From RGIG3009 sp045630765 (GTDB taxonomy: Bacteria > Bacillota > Clostridia > Oscillospirales > Acutalibacteraceae): a stretch of 11,345 bases of DNA. Below the pieces are notes generated by a model, which saw nothing but the letters and a program-made list of their open reading frames with translations, did not search any database and had not been told where the DNA came from. Positions within the stretch are counted from its first letter, which is position 1; each line of letters opens with the position of its first letter. Below are positions 1-6,098 of the stretch, piece by piece. Location: positions 1-11,345 of the forward strand of contig JAZQTM010000073.1 of assembly GCA_045630765.1 (NCBI GenBank), in the 5' to 3' direction. The position numbers and the translations under genes are program-made.

Positions 1-24
1 TGCAAGTCTTTTTTAAAAATATTT

Positions 25-690
25 TTAAGCGAAAATTTCACCGTTTTTATCCAGCACCGACAACCGTCGTACGGTATATACAAGTGGTGTTGTTTCCAAG
101 TTCGTTTCCAGCGCCGTCATTATAAGCGACGGATTGATGGTATCAGCACTGCTGCAAGGTAACGTGAGTTCCAACACACACCCGTTTTCCGTTTCGGTGA
201 CAGAAGGCGCCGACGCCTCAAGTGCCGGCTTCAGATCGATGGTTTTATAATCTTTCTTCTTGGTGCGCTTTTGCACAAGCACCTCGTCCTTTTGGAACAG
301 AGCACGTACCGCTTCTGCGGGACAAGCGATCTCCATACGGTACACCGCACGGTCTACCTCCCCCGCTTTTTTGACCGCCCACGCGGCGCCGATCACTTCC
401 AAGCCCTCCGGCATAACTGCATTCAGTTTAACCGCCAATTCGGCAAGATCCATTTCTTGTTCCAAACGAATATCCATCGTTTCTCGCTCACCCTCGAAAC
501 CGAGCGACAACGGTGATGCAAAAGTCAAATAAGGATGGCGATTAAAGCCCTCGGTATACCAAATAGGCAGTTTTGCCCGACGCACGGCACGTGTCATCGT
601 ACGGTTTAAGTCAAGGTGCGAAATATAGCGTGCTCTGCCCAGCTTGCGAAAAGTCACCCGCACCGTGCGAAAATCTTTAACGTCGTTCAA
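25..690 (-). CDS. TIGR03936 (DUF2344) family radical SAM-linked protein, TTG start
   Basis: Small cytoplasmic protein of about 221 aa belonging to the DUF2344/TIGR03936 family, which is encoded next to, or fused to, TIGR03960 radical SAM proteins; its biochemical function is not established. The family signature is visible near the N-terminus: a short beta strand (VRVTFRKLGRARYISHLDL) followed by PIWYTEGFNRHP and FASPLSLGFEGE. The frame stays open upstream to an ATG at 768, but I prefer the TTG at 690: a strong GGGAGGA ribosome binding site lies 7 nt before it, it places the conserved RVTF strand close to the N-terminus, and the longer version would overlap the upstream gene by 92 nt. With TTG the overlap is 14 nt, typical of translational coupling. 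The ribosome binding site lies inside the codons for the last cysteine-rich turn of the upstream protein. Family assignment is confident; the role is unknown. Confidence 0.88.
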   Translation of the reverse strand: MNDVKDFRTVRVTFRKLGRARYISHLDLNRTMTRAVRRAKLPIWYTEGFNRHPYLTFASPLSLGFEGERETMDIRLEQEMDLAELAVKLNAVMPEGLEVIGAAWAVKKAGEVDRAVYRMEIACPAEAVRALFQKDEVLVQKRTKKKDYKTIDLKPALEASAPSVTETENGCVLELTLPCSSADTINPSLIMTALETNLETTPLVYTVRRLSVLDKNGEIFA

Positions 691-2518
691 TGCAGATTCC
701 TCCCTTAAAGCAAGTCGCACCGCAATGCGAACATTCCTGACGGCAGTTGGGGGTTGTGGCACTTTCATGTGCTTTGCGGTTTTCCGCCAGTAGAAATGCT
801 TTCGTTACACCGATGTCCAGATGATCCCACGGGAAGATTTCATCCTCCGCACGGCGGCGGCACGCATAGAAATCAGGATCCAAGCCCACTTCGCGGAAAA
901 TGTCCATCCATTCGTCAAACTTGAAATGCTCCGACCACGCGTCGAGATTAAATCCACGGCGGAACGCTTCCAACAACGCTTTACCGATGCGACGGTCACC
1001 GCGCGCAAGGATCGCTTCCAAATAAGACGTTTCGGCATCGTGCCAGCTGAGTGATATTTTTTTGGTGGTGACGGATTCCCGTAACACTTTTTGTTTCTCA
1101 CGCAACTGCTCAATGGTATCCTGCGGCTCCCACTGGAACGGAGTAAACGGTTTGGGGACAAAACAAGAAACGCTGACCGAAACAGACACGCCCTTCCCCT
1201 TCGGCTTGTCCGGATTATGATAAAAACAATTCACGATCTTTTGGCCAAGCTCGTTGATACCAACAATGTCTTCTATCGTTTCGGTGGGCAATCCCATCAT
1301 AAAATACAACTTAACCGACGTCCAACCACCCGCAAACGCTTTCGCGGCAGTATCCAAAATCTCGTTTTCGGTAAGATTTTTATTGATAGCATCGCGCAAC
1401 CGCTGTGTACCTGCTTCCGGTGCAAAGGTCAACCCGCTGCGGCGCAGTACGTTCAAACGATTTGCCAATTCCTCCGAGAAACCATCCACGCGCAGCGACG
1501 GAACCGTGATATTCGTGTGTTCTTTTTCCGCCCACGACAATAAGCGCTCCAGCAGTTCTTCCAAATGCGTGTAATCACTGGTTGATAACGACGACAGCGA
1601 AAACTCCTCATACCCGCTCGTCTCGCACAAACAGCGACTTTGGCGATCGATGGTATCCACGGATTTTTCGCGGACCGGACGGTAAATAAAGCCCGCCTGG
1701 CAGAAACGGCAACCACGAATACAGCCGCGGAAAATTTCGGTCATGGCGCGGTCGTGCACGATGTCAATAAACGGGACAACAAAGGAATCGGGATAATAAG
1801 CGGTATCCATGTCACGAATAATACGTTTGCGCACCGTGGCGGGCACACCGTCTTGCGGTGTGATCGCGGCGATCGTGCCATCCTCATGATAGGTAACGTC
1901 ATAAAGTGAAGGCACGTACACGCCCTCAATGCACGCCGCTTCACGCAAGAAATCCGCTTTACGATATCCGCGCTGTTTATGCGTGCGGTAGAGTTCCATC
2001 AGTTCAAGATTGACCTCTTCCCCTTCGCCGATGATAAACAGATCAAAGAAATCGGCAAGCGGTTCGGGATTATACGCACAAGGACCGCCAGCCACTACGA
2101 GCGGCATATCGTCACCGCGTTCATGACTTTGAAGCGGGATGTCGGCGAGATCCAACATGTTCAGGATGGTGGTATAGCACATCTCGTATTGCAAAGTGAA
2201 TCCGACGAAATCGAATTCACGGATAGGATCACGGCTTTCCAATGCAAACAACGGAATGTGATGCTCTCGCATAAGCGCTTCCATATCCGTATCGGGCGCG
2301 AATACGCGCTCGCACCAAAAATCCTCCACGGCATTTTTAAGACCGTAGAGTATTTTCATACCGAGATGCGACATGCCGACCTCGTACAGATCCGGAAAAC
2401 AAAATGCAAAACGCACGTTGACGCGGCTTTTATCCTTTACAACGCTGTTGAGTTCCCCGCCGGTATACCGCGCGGGCTTTTGCACTTTATCGAAAAGCTG
2501 CTCCACTGTGATTGCCAT
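677..2518 (-). CDS. TIGR03960 family B12-binding domain radical SAM protein
   Basis: About 613 aa when begun at the ATG giving MAITVEQL, which has a GGGAGGA ribosome binding site 5 nt upstream; an in-frame ATG 14 codons earlier (2560) lies in the promoter/hairpin region and is unlikely. Residues from about 30 to 200 look like the B12-binding Rossmann-type domain (FPDLYEVGMSHLGM, VVAGGPCAYNPEP, FIIGEGEE). The radical SAM [4Fe-4S] motif is CIRGCRFC (C266, C270, C273), followed by a TIM-barrel-like region (SLRVDGFS, GLTFAPEAGTQRLRD, KLYFMMGLPTE). The C-terminus carries a separate cysteine cluster (C592, C596, C599, C603, C609) that may hold a second metal site. The substrate is unknown; the genomic link to the DUF2344 partner and, in many Clostridia, to RNase E/G and ribosomal L21/L27 genes suggests an RNA- or translation-related modification, but that is inference. 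Length and motifs are those of an intact family member. Confidence 0.93.
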   Translation of the reverse strand: MAITVEQLFDKVQKPARYTGGELNSVVKDKSRVNVRFAFCFPDLYEVGMSHLGMKILYGLKNAVEDFWCERVFAPDTDMEALMREHHIPLFALESRDPIREFDFVGFTLQYEMCYTTILNMLDLADIPLQSHERGDDMPLVVAGGPCAYNPEPLADFFDLFIIGEGEEVNLELMELYRTHKQRGYRKADFLREAACIEGVYVPSLYDVTYHEDGTIAAITPQDGVPATVRKRIIRDMDTAYYPDSFVVPFIDIVHDRAMTEIFRGCIRGCRFCQAGFIYRPVREKSVDTIDRQSRCLCETSGYEEFSLSSLSTSDYTHLEELLERLLSWAEKEHTNITVPSLRVDGFSEELANRLNVLRRSGLTFAPEAGTQRLRDAINKNLTENEILDTAAKAFAGGWTSVKLYFMMGLPTETIEDIVGINELGQKIVNCFYHNPDKPKGKGVSVSVSVSCFVPKPFTPFQWEPQDTIEQLREKQKVLRESVTTKKISLSWHDAETSYLEAILARGDRRIGKALLEAFRRGFNLDAWSEHFKFDEWMDIFREVGLDPDFYACRRRAEDEIFPWDHLDIGVTKAFLLAENRKAHESATTPNCRQECSHCGATCFKGGICIERR

Positions 2519-2527
2519 GGAAATCCT

Positions 2528-2568
2528 CCCGAAATATAAACTACCACCAGTATACCGCATATTTCGGG
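2528..2568. repeat. Perfect 10-bp inverted repeat overlapping the radical SAM ribosome binding site
   Basis: CCCGAAATAT (2528-2537) and ATATTTCGGG (2559-2568) are exact reverse complements separated by 21 nt. On the minus-strand RNA the 3' arm ends with the GGG that begins the GGGAGGA ribosome binding site of the TIGR03960 gene, so a readthrough transcript could fold and partly hide that site. On the plus strand the arm is followed by GTTTTTC, which could act as a weak terminator for antisense transcription. The loop contains the -10 box of the internal promoter. Confidence 0.6.
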
Positions 2569-2577
2569 GTTTTTCAA
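2549..2577 (-). promoter_or_regulatory. Sigma-A-type internal promoter for the radical SAM gene pair
   Basis: On the minus strand TTGAAA (2572-2577) is followed by a 17-nt spacer and TATACT (2549-2554). Each box differs from the TTGACA/TATAAT consensus by one base, and the spacing is optimal. The -35 box overlaps the stop codon of the protease gene. The predicted start near 2542 lies about 24 nt before the ATG, leaving room for the ribosome binding site. This would let the two housekeeping genes be expressed in vegetative cells although the upstream genes look sporulation-specific. Confidence 0.6.
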
Positions 2578-3161
2578 TGCTTCTCTTTGAAGAAAAGTAA
2601 CAAAAGCAGATATCCGCTCATCAGGAGCAGGGTGAAATTGCGGCTTTCCGATAACAATAAATAAAATCCAACAACCGCGATCGGGAAAATCGCAAGCAAT
2701 GATACTGTACGAAGTATACGTCGTGCTCTCTCCTCGCTCATCGAAAAACATAACAGCGCATACAGTGCTTCCCCGCCGTCAAGCGAGGTAATCGGCAACA
2801 GATTAAAAAGTGCCAACCCCGCGTGTATCACGGCAGCAGTCGGTTGACGCAACCGCCAAAACACTGTAAAGCAAAACACATTGACAAGCGGTCCTGCCAA
2901 TGAAACGAATGCTGCTTTTCGATAACCGAGATAATAACCTACATCACGTTCTATACAGATGCCAAAAATGCCCATCGTCACGCGCCGTGGGTGGTCGTGT
3001 ACGATGAGCATAGCAAGCGCGTGTCCCGCTTCGTGCAAAAGTGAGGCTAACAGACAGAGCAGTATAAAGTTGCCGTCGTTAAACGACATCAGAACGATCA
3101 CTGACGCGGGAAACAACAAGCTCAACCGAAAAGTGATACCACTCCACGTTTTTTCAAGCAT
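2574..3161 (-). CDS. M50 family site-2-type intramembrane metalloprotease, SpoIVFB-like
   Basis: A 195-aa polytopic membrane protein with both hallmarks of the site-2 protease/SpoIVFB family: the zinc motif HEAGH (H43, E44, H47) in a hydrophobic segment, and NLLPITSLDGG (N120-G130) supplying the third ligand D128; SLAGPLVN (87-94) is the usual spacer-helix motif. I see four to six hydrophobic stretches (about 12-26, 31-52, 84-103, 110-125, 153-172, 177-191). SpoIVFB of Bacillus subtilis cleaves pro-sigma-K in the mother-cell membrane around the forespore, and the location between spoIVA and TIGR03960 matches the clostridial spoIVFB position, so that role is likely though not proven. The protein ends soon after the last membrane segment and has no C-terminal CBS domain. 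The ATG has GGAGAA 5 nt upstream and overlaps the preceding gene by 8 nt. An M50 assignment is secure; the SpoIVFB identity is an inference from context. Confidence 0.88.
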   Translation of the reverse strand: MLEKTWSGITFRLSLLFPASVIVLMSFNDGNFILLCLLASLLHEAGHALAMLIVHDHPRRVTMGIFGICIERDVGYYLGYRKAAFVSLAGPLVNVFCFTVFWRLRQPTAAVIHAGLALFNLLPITSLDGGEALYALLCFSMSEERARRILRTVSLLAIFPIAVVGFYLLLSESRNFTLLLMSGYLLLLLFFKEKH

Positions 3162-3369
3162 CGCCGTTCTCCAGCCATGCAGATACGGTGTCGACGATTC
3201 CGTTATCGATCAAGGCATCGCGAAATACCGTACGCAATTCATCGTAAAAGTTCCCGCCGATCAATCGCACGATAAGCGCGATCAGCAGAACAACACCGCA
3301 AGCCGCACTTTGCCAAAGAAGTAACGTCCCACCGTTTGGTTTTCGGCGCTCGGGGTGTTGTTCTGCCAT
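3154..3369 (-). CDS. Small single-pass membrane protein in the SpoIVFA position
   Basis: 71 aa: a short charged cytosolic N-terminus (MAEQHPERRKPNGG), one clear transmembrane helix at about residues 15-37, and a 34-residue amphipathic tail (DELRTVFRDALIDNG...). Its start has a good AAGGAG ribosome binding site only 16 nt after the spoIVA stop, and its end overlaps the protease start by 8 nt, so all three are almost surely co-translated. In many Clostridia the gene directly upstream of the M50 protease encodes SpoIVFA, an M23/LytM-domain protein that anchors and inhibits SpoIVFB. This protein resembles only the membrane anchor and juxtamembrane stub of such a protein; no M23 motif is present and none is found downstream in another frame. 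I do not recognise a family from sequence alone. It could be a reduced SpoIVFA or an unrelated small partner. Confidence 0.78.
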   Translation of the reverse strand: MAEQHPERRKPNGGTLLLWQSAACGVVLLIALIVRLIGGNFYDELRTVFRDALIDNGIVDTVSAWLENGDA

Positions 3370-3385
3370 CGTTCATTCTCCTTTT

Positions 3386-4867
3386 TTACACAATAATACA
3401 AATCAGGCCGTTGCAACCCTCGTTGATGATGCGTTCAACCGTTTCTTTAAGTTTCAGTCGCGCGTCACCCGGCATACGGTACAGTTTATTATGCAAGCCC
3501 TCATTGACAAGTCCGTACAGCGAGGTGCCGAAAATGTTGGATTCCCAAATCTTGGACGGATTTTCCTCGAATTCACGCAACAAGTAGTTCACCAGTTCCT
3601 CGGATTGCTTTTCGGAGCCGACGATCGGTGCGACTTCAGTGGTGATATCCGCTTTCATCATATGGATCGACGGTGCCGTCGCGCGCAGACGAATCCCATA
3701 GCGACCGCTTTGCTTGATGATCTCGGGTTCCTCCAACGACATTTCATCCAGTGCCGGCATTACGATACCGTAGCCGGTGTTCTCCACTTGCTCAAGTGCC
3801 GCTTTGATCTTGTCGTATTTTTTGCGAATGGAACTGAGTTCTGTCATACAGCGCATCAGGTCGCCCTCGTCCGACACGGGAATCCCCGTCGTTTCCCCCA
3901 GTACGCGATAGAACAGATCCGGTTTAACGGCGAGTTGCACCACACCGCTCCCCTGACCGAGTTGAATATCGGAAAGCGTGGTGCTGCTGACATACTCGCA
4001 TCCATCCATTCCTTGCTGCAAAAGATTCAACTCGCGGATCTTTTCGACACCGTCGACGGAAGTCTTGATGCTGTCCATAATACTGCGGCGAACGGGATGC
4101 ACGTGGTCAAGTTCCATCACCCACGTCGGCAAACGGAAACCGATCTCGCGCACGGGAAATTCAAAAAGGATGGTTTCCAAGATTCCGCAAATGTCTGTTT
4201 CGCCAATCTCCAAGCAATTAACGGGGCGCACAGGCACGCCGTACTTTTCACTCAATTGCGCACACAAGGTTTGTGACTGTTCACCATTGGGATCGACCGT
4301 GTTAAGCAGCACGGCAAACGGCTTGCCGAGTTCTTGTAATTCACGAATCACGCGCTCTTCCGCCTCGGCGTATTCTTCACGCGGGATCTCGGTAATGCTG
4401 CCGTCAGTGGTGATGACAAGACCGATGGTGGAGTGTTCGGCGATCACCTTTTGTGTACCGACCTCCGCCGCCATATTAAACGGCACTTCCTCGTCAAACC
4501 ACGGCGTTTTCACCATACGCGGCGCGTTTTCCTCAATATAGCCGAGCGCCGAAGGAACGACGTAACCAACACAATCAATCATACGCACTTTCATATTTGC
4601 CGCGCCGCTGACGGTGATATTCACCGCTTGCTCGGGAATGAATTTCGGCTCGGTCGTCATAATGGTGCGTCCCGCCGACGATTGCGGGAGTTCGTCAATC
4701 GCACGCTCGCGGCTGTATTCGCCGTCGATATTCGGCAGTACCAGTGTGTCCATAAATTGTTTGATAAAGGTGGATTTACCCGTACGTACCGGGCCGACCA
4801 CCCCAATATAAATATCGCCGCCGGTTCGTGTGGCGATATCGTGGTAGATGGTGTTACTCGCTGTCAT
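3386..4867 (-). CDS. spoIVA: Stage IV sporulation protein A, spore coat basement-layer ATPase
   Basis: 493 aa, essentially the length of the Bacillus subtilis protein (492 aa). SpoIVA is made in the mother cell, hydrolyses ATP and polymerises on the forespore outer membrane as the base on which the coat is built; it is also needed for cortex formation. The N-terminal third is a TRAFAC-type nucleotide-binding fold: Walker A GPVRTGKS (G25-S32), sensor-like threonines in TIMTTEP (residues 68-74) and Walker B MIDCVGY (D98). The middle and C-terminal regions (for example GYGIVMPALDEMSLEEPEI) form the assembly region, and the protein ends in the family-typical hydrophobic tail CNGLICIIV. The ATG is preceded by GGAGG at 8 nt. 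A sigma-E-type promoter lies just upstream, and the downstream membrane protein and protease genes are coupled to it. No truncation or missing key residue is seen. Confidence 0.97.
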   Translation of the reverse strand: MTASNTIYHDIATRTGGDIYIGVVGPVRTGKSTFIKQFMDTLVLPNIDGEYSRERAIDELPQSSAGRTIMTTEPKFIPEQAVNITVSGAANMKVRMIDCVGYVVPSALGYIEENAPRMVKTPWFDEEVPFNMAAEVGTQKVIAEHSTIGLVITTDGSITEIPREEYAEAEERVIRELQELGKPFAVLLNTVDPNGEQSQTLCAQLSEKYGVPVRPVNCLEIGETDICGILETILFEFPVREIGFRLPTWVMELDHVHPVRRSIMDSIKTSVDGVEKIRELNLLQQGMDGCEYVSSTTLSDIQLGQGSGVVQLAVKPDLFYRVLGETTGIPVSDEGDLMRCMTELSSIRKKYDKIKAALEQVENTGYGIVMPALDEMSLEEPEIIKQSGRYGIRLRATAPSIHMMKADITTEVAPIVGSEKQSEELVNYLLREFEENPSKIWESNIFGTSLYGLVNEGLHNKLYRMPGDARLKLKETVERIINEGCNGLICIIV

Positions 4868-4905
4868 ATTCCATGCCTCCGCTCACATCATTTTTCGTTT
4901 GTATA

Positions 4906-4935
4906 TTCGTATGTACGAAGGGTTGCAAATATGAC
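4906..4935 (-). promoter_or_regulatory. Sigma-E-type promoter of spoIVA
   Basis: On the minus strand GTCATATT (4928-4935) is followed by a 14-nt spacer and CATACGAA (4906-4913). This fits the mother-cell sigma-E pattern (KMATATT at -35, CATACAMT at -10): the -35 is a full match and the -10 differs at two positions. The predicted start near 4898 gives a leader of about 30 nt containing the GGAGG ribosome binding site. spoIVA is a known sigma-E target in Bacillus subtilis, so sequence and gene identity agree. Confidence 0.8.
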
Positions 4936-4950
4936 AAGCCGGTTACAAGA

Positions 4951-4990
4951 AAAAACAAAGCCGCTTGTCAACACAAGCGACTCTGTTTTT
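4951..4990 (-). terminator. Bidirectional intrinsic terminator after the SorC-type regulator gene
   Basis: A 7-bp perfect stem, CGCTTGT (4962-4968) and ACAAGCG (4973-4979), closes a 4-nt loop; outer arms AAAAACA (4951-4957) and TGTTTTT (4984-4990) can extend it. On the minus strand it is followed by a T-rich run, so it can end the regulator transcript 55 nt after its stop codon and shield the spoIVA promoter, which begins 15 nt further on. Confidence 0.75.
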
Positions 4991-5045
4991 ATGATGCAAT
5001 TTTAATCTGTTCTTTTGAAACGCTCATGAGTGTGTCAAGTTAGGA

Positions 5046-5972
5046 TCAACAAAATTCTAAAACTTTTTTTGCTGTATATTCATCGATAATAAGGGTATCA
5101 ATTAGTTTTGTTCTCAAAGCACCTACGATTGCTAATGCCTTATTGTCACCGCATGCAACAGCAATCGTTTGTTTTGCATTTCTTATGTTATTTGCAGATG
5201 CGCATAAAGTGTTTTGATACAGATTTACAAATTCGCCTTTTTTATTAAAGAAATGAGTTGCTATATCACCAATAATCTCTGAATGTTTTTCACTATAACC
5301 AAAGGTTTTGCCAAAAACATCAAGAATTTCGGTATTTCCTATTCCAACAATCGCAATATCAGCAGCATCCCAAAAATCTTGCATTTTTTTAAAATAAGAA
5401 AGTTTCTTAAGCAAATTGCAATCCTCGATACTTTCTGCCATATAAGGAAACCACGCATATTTTACATTGGCGCCGATCTTATCTGCCATACCACGAGCCA
5501 ATTCATTTGACGAAAAGTATGAATTTTCATTGTCGGTAGCACCAAAAAGCGGGAAAACGGTATTTCCGTTTGTTTTCATTTCAGGCATCGAGTTTATCAA
5601 TTCTTGAACTGTTCTACCCCACGAAAGTGCTATTTTCTGTCCACCCTTATCAACCATGGGAAGAATATAATCCCGCGCCGCTTTTACCGTCATCGTTCTG
5701 CGTATCGGTTCATTTCTACTTGTAGATCCACAGACAACACATTTATTAATGCCAAACTGTTTACAAATGAGTGTTTCCAATTCTTCACAGTCCTTTTTTG
5801 GATTGTGAATTTTTATTTCGACGATATTTTCTTTTATGGCATCATTTAAGAGTTTGGAAACGGTCTGCCGAGAAAGATTCATTAAATTGGCTATTTCCTG
5901 TTGTGTATGCTTTTTTTCATAATAAAGGGTTGCTACTTCCGACATTAATATTTTTTCATCACTTACATTCAT
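5046..5972 (-). CDS. SorC/DeoR family sugar-phosphate-responsive transcriptional regulator
   Basis: About 308 aa, the usual length for SorC-family regulators. The N-terminus has a helix-turn-helix at about residues 23-46 (HTQQEIANLMNLSRQTVSKLL), and the rest is the SorC-type effector domain related to sugar-phosphate isomerases: an ALSWGRTVQEL segment, then FPLFGATDNE with SSNELARGMADKIG, AIVGIGNTE, and a C-terminal LIIDEYTAKKVLEF. Such proteins sense phosphorylated sugars and control the neighbouring catabolic genes, as activators or repressors. The longest frame starts at a GTG at 5981, but that GTG is part of an AGGTGA ribosome binding site that sits 5 nt before the ATG at 5972, so I choose the ATG. 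The gene is divergent from the aldolase/dehydrogenase operon and shares its promoter region, making that operon and itself its likely targets. It is markedly AT-richer than spoIVA (37% against 58% GC in 60-base samples). Confidence 0.92.
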   Translation of the reverse strand: MNVSDEKILMSEVATLYYEKKHTQQEIANLMNLSRQTVSKLLNDAIKENIVEIKIHNPKKDCEELETLICKQFGINKCVVCGSTSRNEPIRRTMTVKAARDYILPMVDKGGQKIALSWGRTVQELINSMPEMKTNGNTVFPLFGATDNENSYFSSNELARGMADKIGANVKYAWFPYMAESIEDCNLLKKLSYFKKMQDFWDAADIAIVGIGNTEILDVFGKTFGYSEKHSEIIGDIATHFFNKKGEFVNLYQNTLCASANNIRNAKQTIAVACGDNKALAIVGALRTKLIDTLIIDEYTAKKVLEFC

Positions 5973-5994
5973 TTTGCTCACCTACTGTTTAATC

Positions 5995-6023
5995 AGTTTA
6001 CCATCTGCAAAATCAAAAGTCAA
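5995..6023 (-). promoter_or_regulatory. Sigma-A-type promoter of the SorC-type regulator
   Basis: On the minus strand TTGACT (6018-6023), a 17-nt spacer and TAAACT (5995-6000). The -35 box lies in the left arm of the outer operator dyad. The predicted start near 5988 gives a very short leader that begins just before the AGGTGA ribosome binding site. Autoregulation by the regulator is therefore likely. Confidence 0.6.
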
Positions 6024-6055
6024 TTACTTAACATTTGTAATTGACAAATGTTAAG
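6019..6055. promoter_or_regulatory. Overlapping perfect dyads, candidate SorC-type operator
   Basis: Two exact inverted repeats interlock. The first is CTTAACATTTGT (6027-6038) with ACAAATGTTAAG (6044-6055), 12 bp per arm and a 5-nt spacer. The second is GTCAATTAC (6019-6027) with GTAATTGAC (6037-6045), 9 bp per arm and a 9-nt spacer. Together they cover the -35 box of the aldolase operon promoter and most of the -35 box of the regulator promoter. The neighbouring SorC-type regulator is the obvious ligand; whether it represses, activates or does both cannot be read from sequence. Confidence 0.8.
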
Positions 6056-6069
6056 GCTGGCGTTATAAT
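6041..6069 (+). promoter_or_regulatory. Consensus sigma-A promoter of the aldolase/dehydrogenase operon
   Basis: TTGACA (6041-6046), a 17-nt spacer and TATAAT (6064-6069): an exact match to the housekeeping consensus. The predicted start near 6076 leaves a leader of about 22 nt with the AAGGAG ribosome binding site. A promoter this strong with its -35 box inside a dyad argues for repression as the main control. Confidence 0.88.
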
Positions 6070-6098
6070 GCTTTCATCATATTTAAGGAGTTGTTTTT

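Noticed and set aside
691..768. Upstream extension of the DUF2344 protein to the ATG at 768
   Set aside because: It lies within the end of the radical SAM gene in another frame, the extra residues look unlike the family N-terminus, and the TTG at 690 has the better ribosome binding site.
1979..2539. 186-aa plus-strand open frame opposite the radical SAM gene
   Set aside because: Antisense shadow; no family features, and the minus-strand frame has complete motifs and length.
3491..4276. 261-aa plus-strand open frame opposite spoIVA
   Set aside because: Antisense shadow of a full-length, strongly recognisable spoIVA; no credible ribosome binding site or motifs.
5020..5033. Near-palindrome ACGCTCATGAGTGT with a nearby TTGACA on the minus strand
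   Set aside because: No acceptable -10 box at 16-18 nt from the TTGACA, and the palindrome is short with one imperfect pair; it lies in the 3' region of the regulator gene where no promoter is needed.
5973..5981. GTG at 5981 as the regulator start
   Set aside because: The GTG is part of the AGGTGA ribosome binding site of the ATG at 5972 and has no site of its own.
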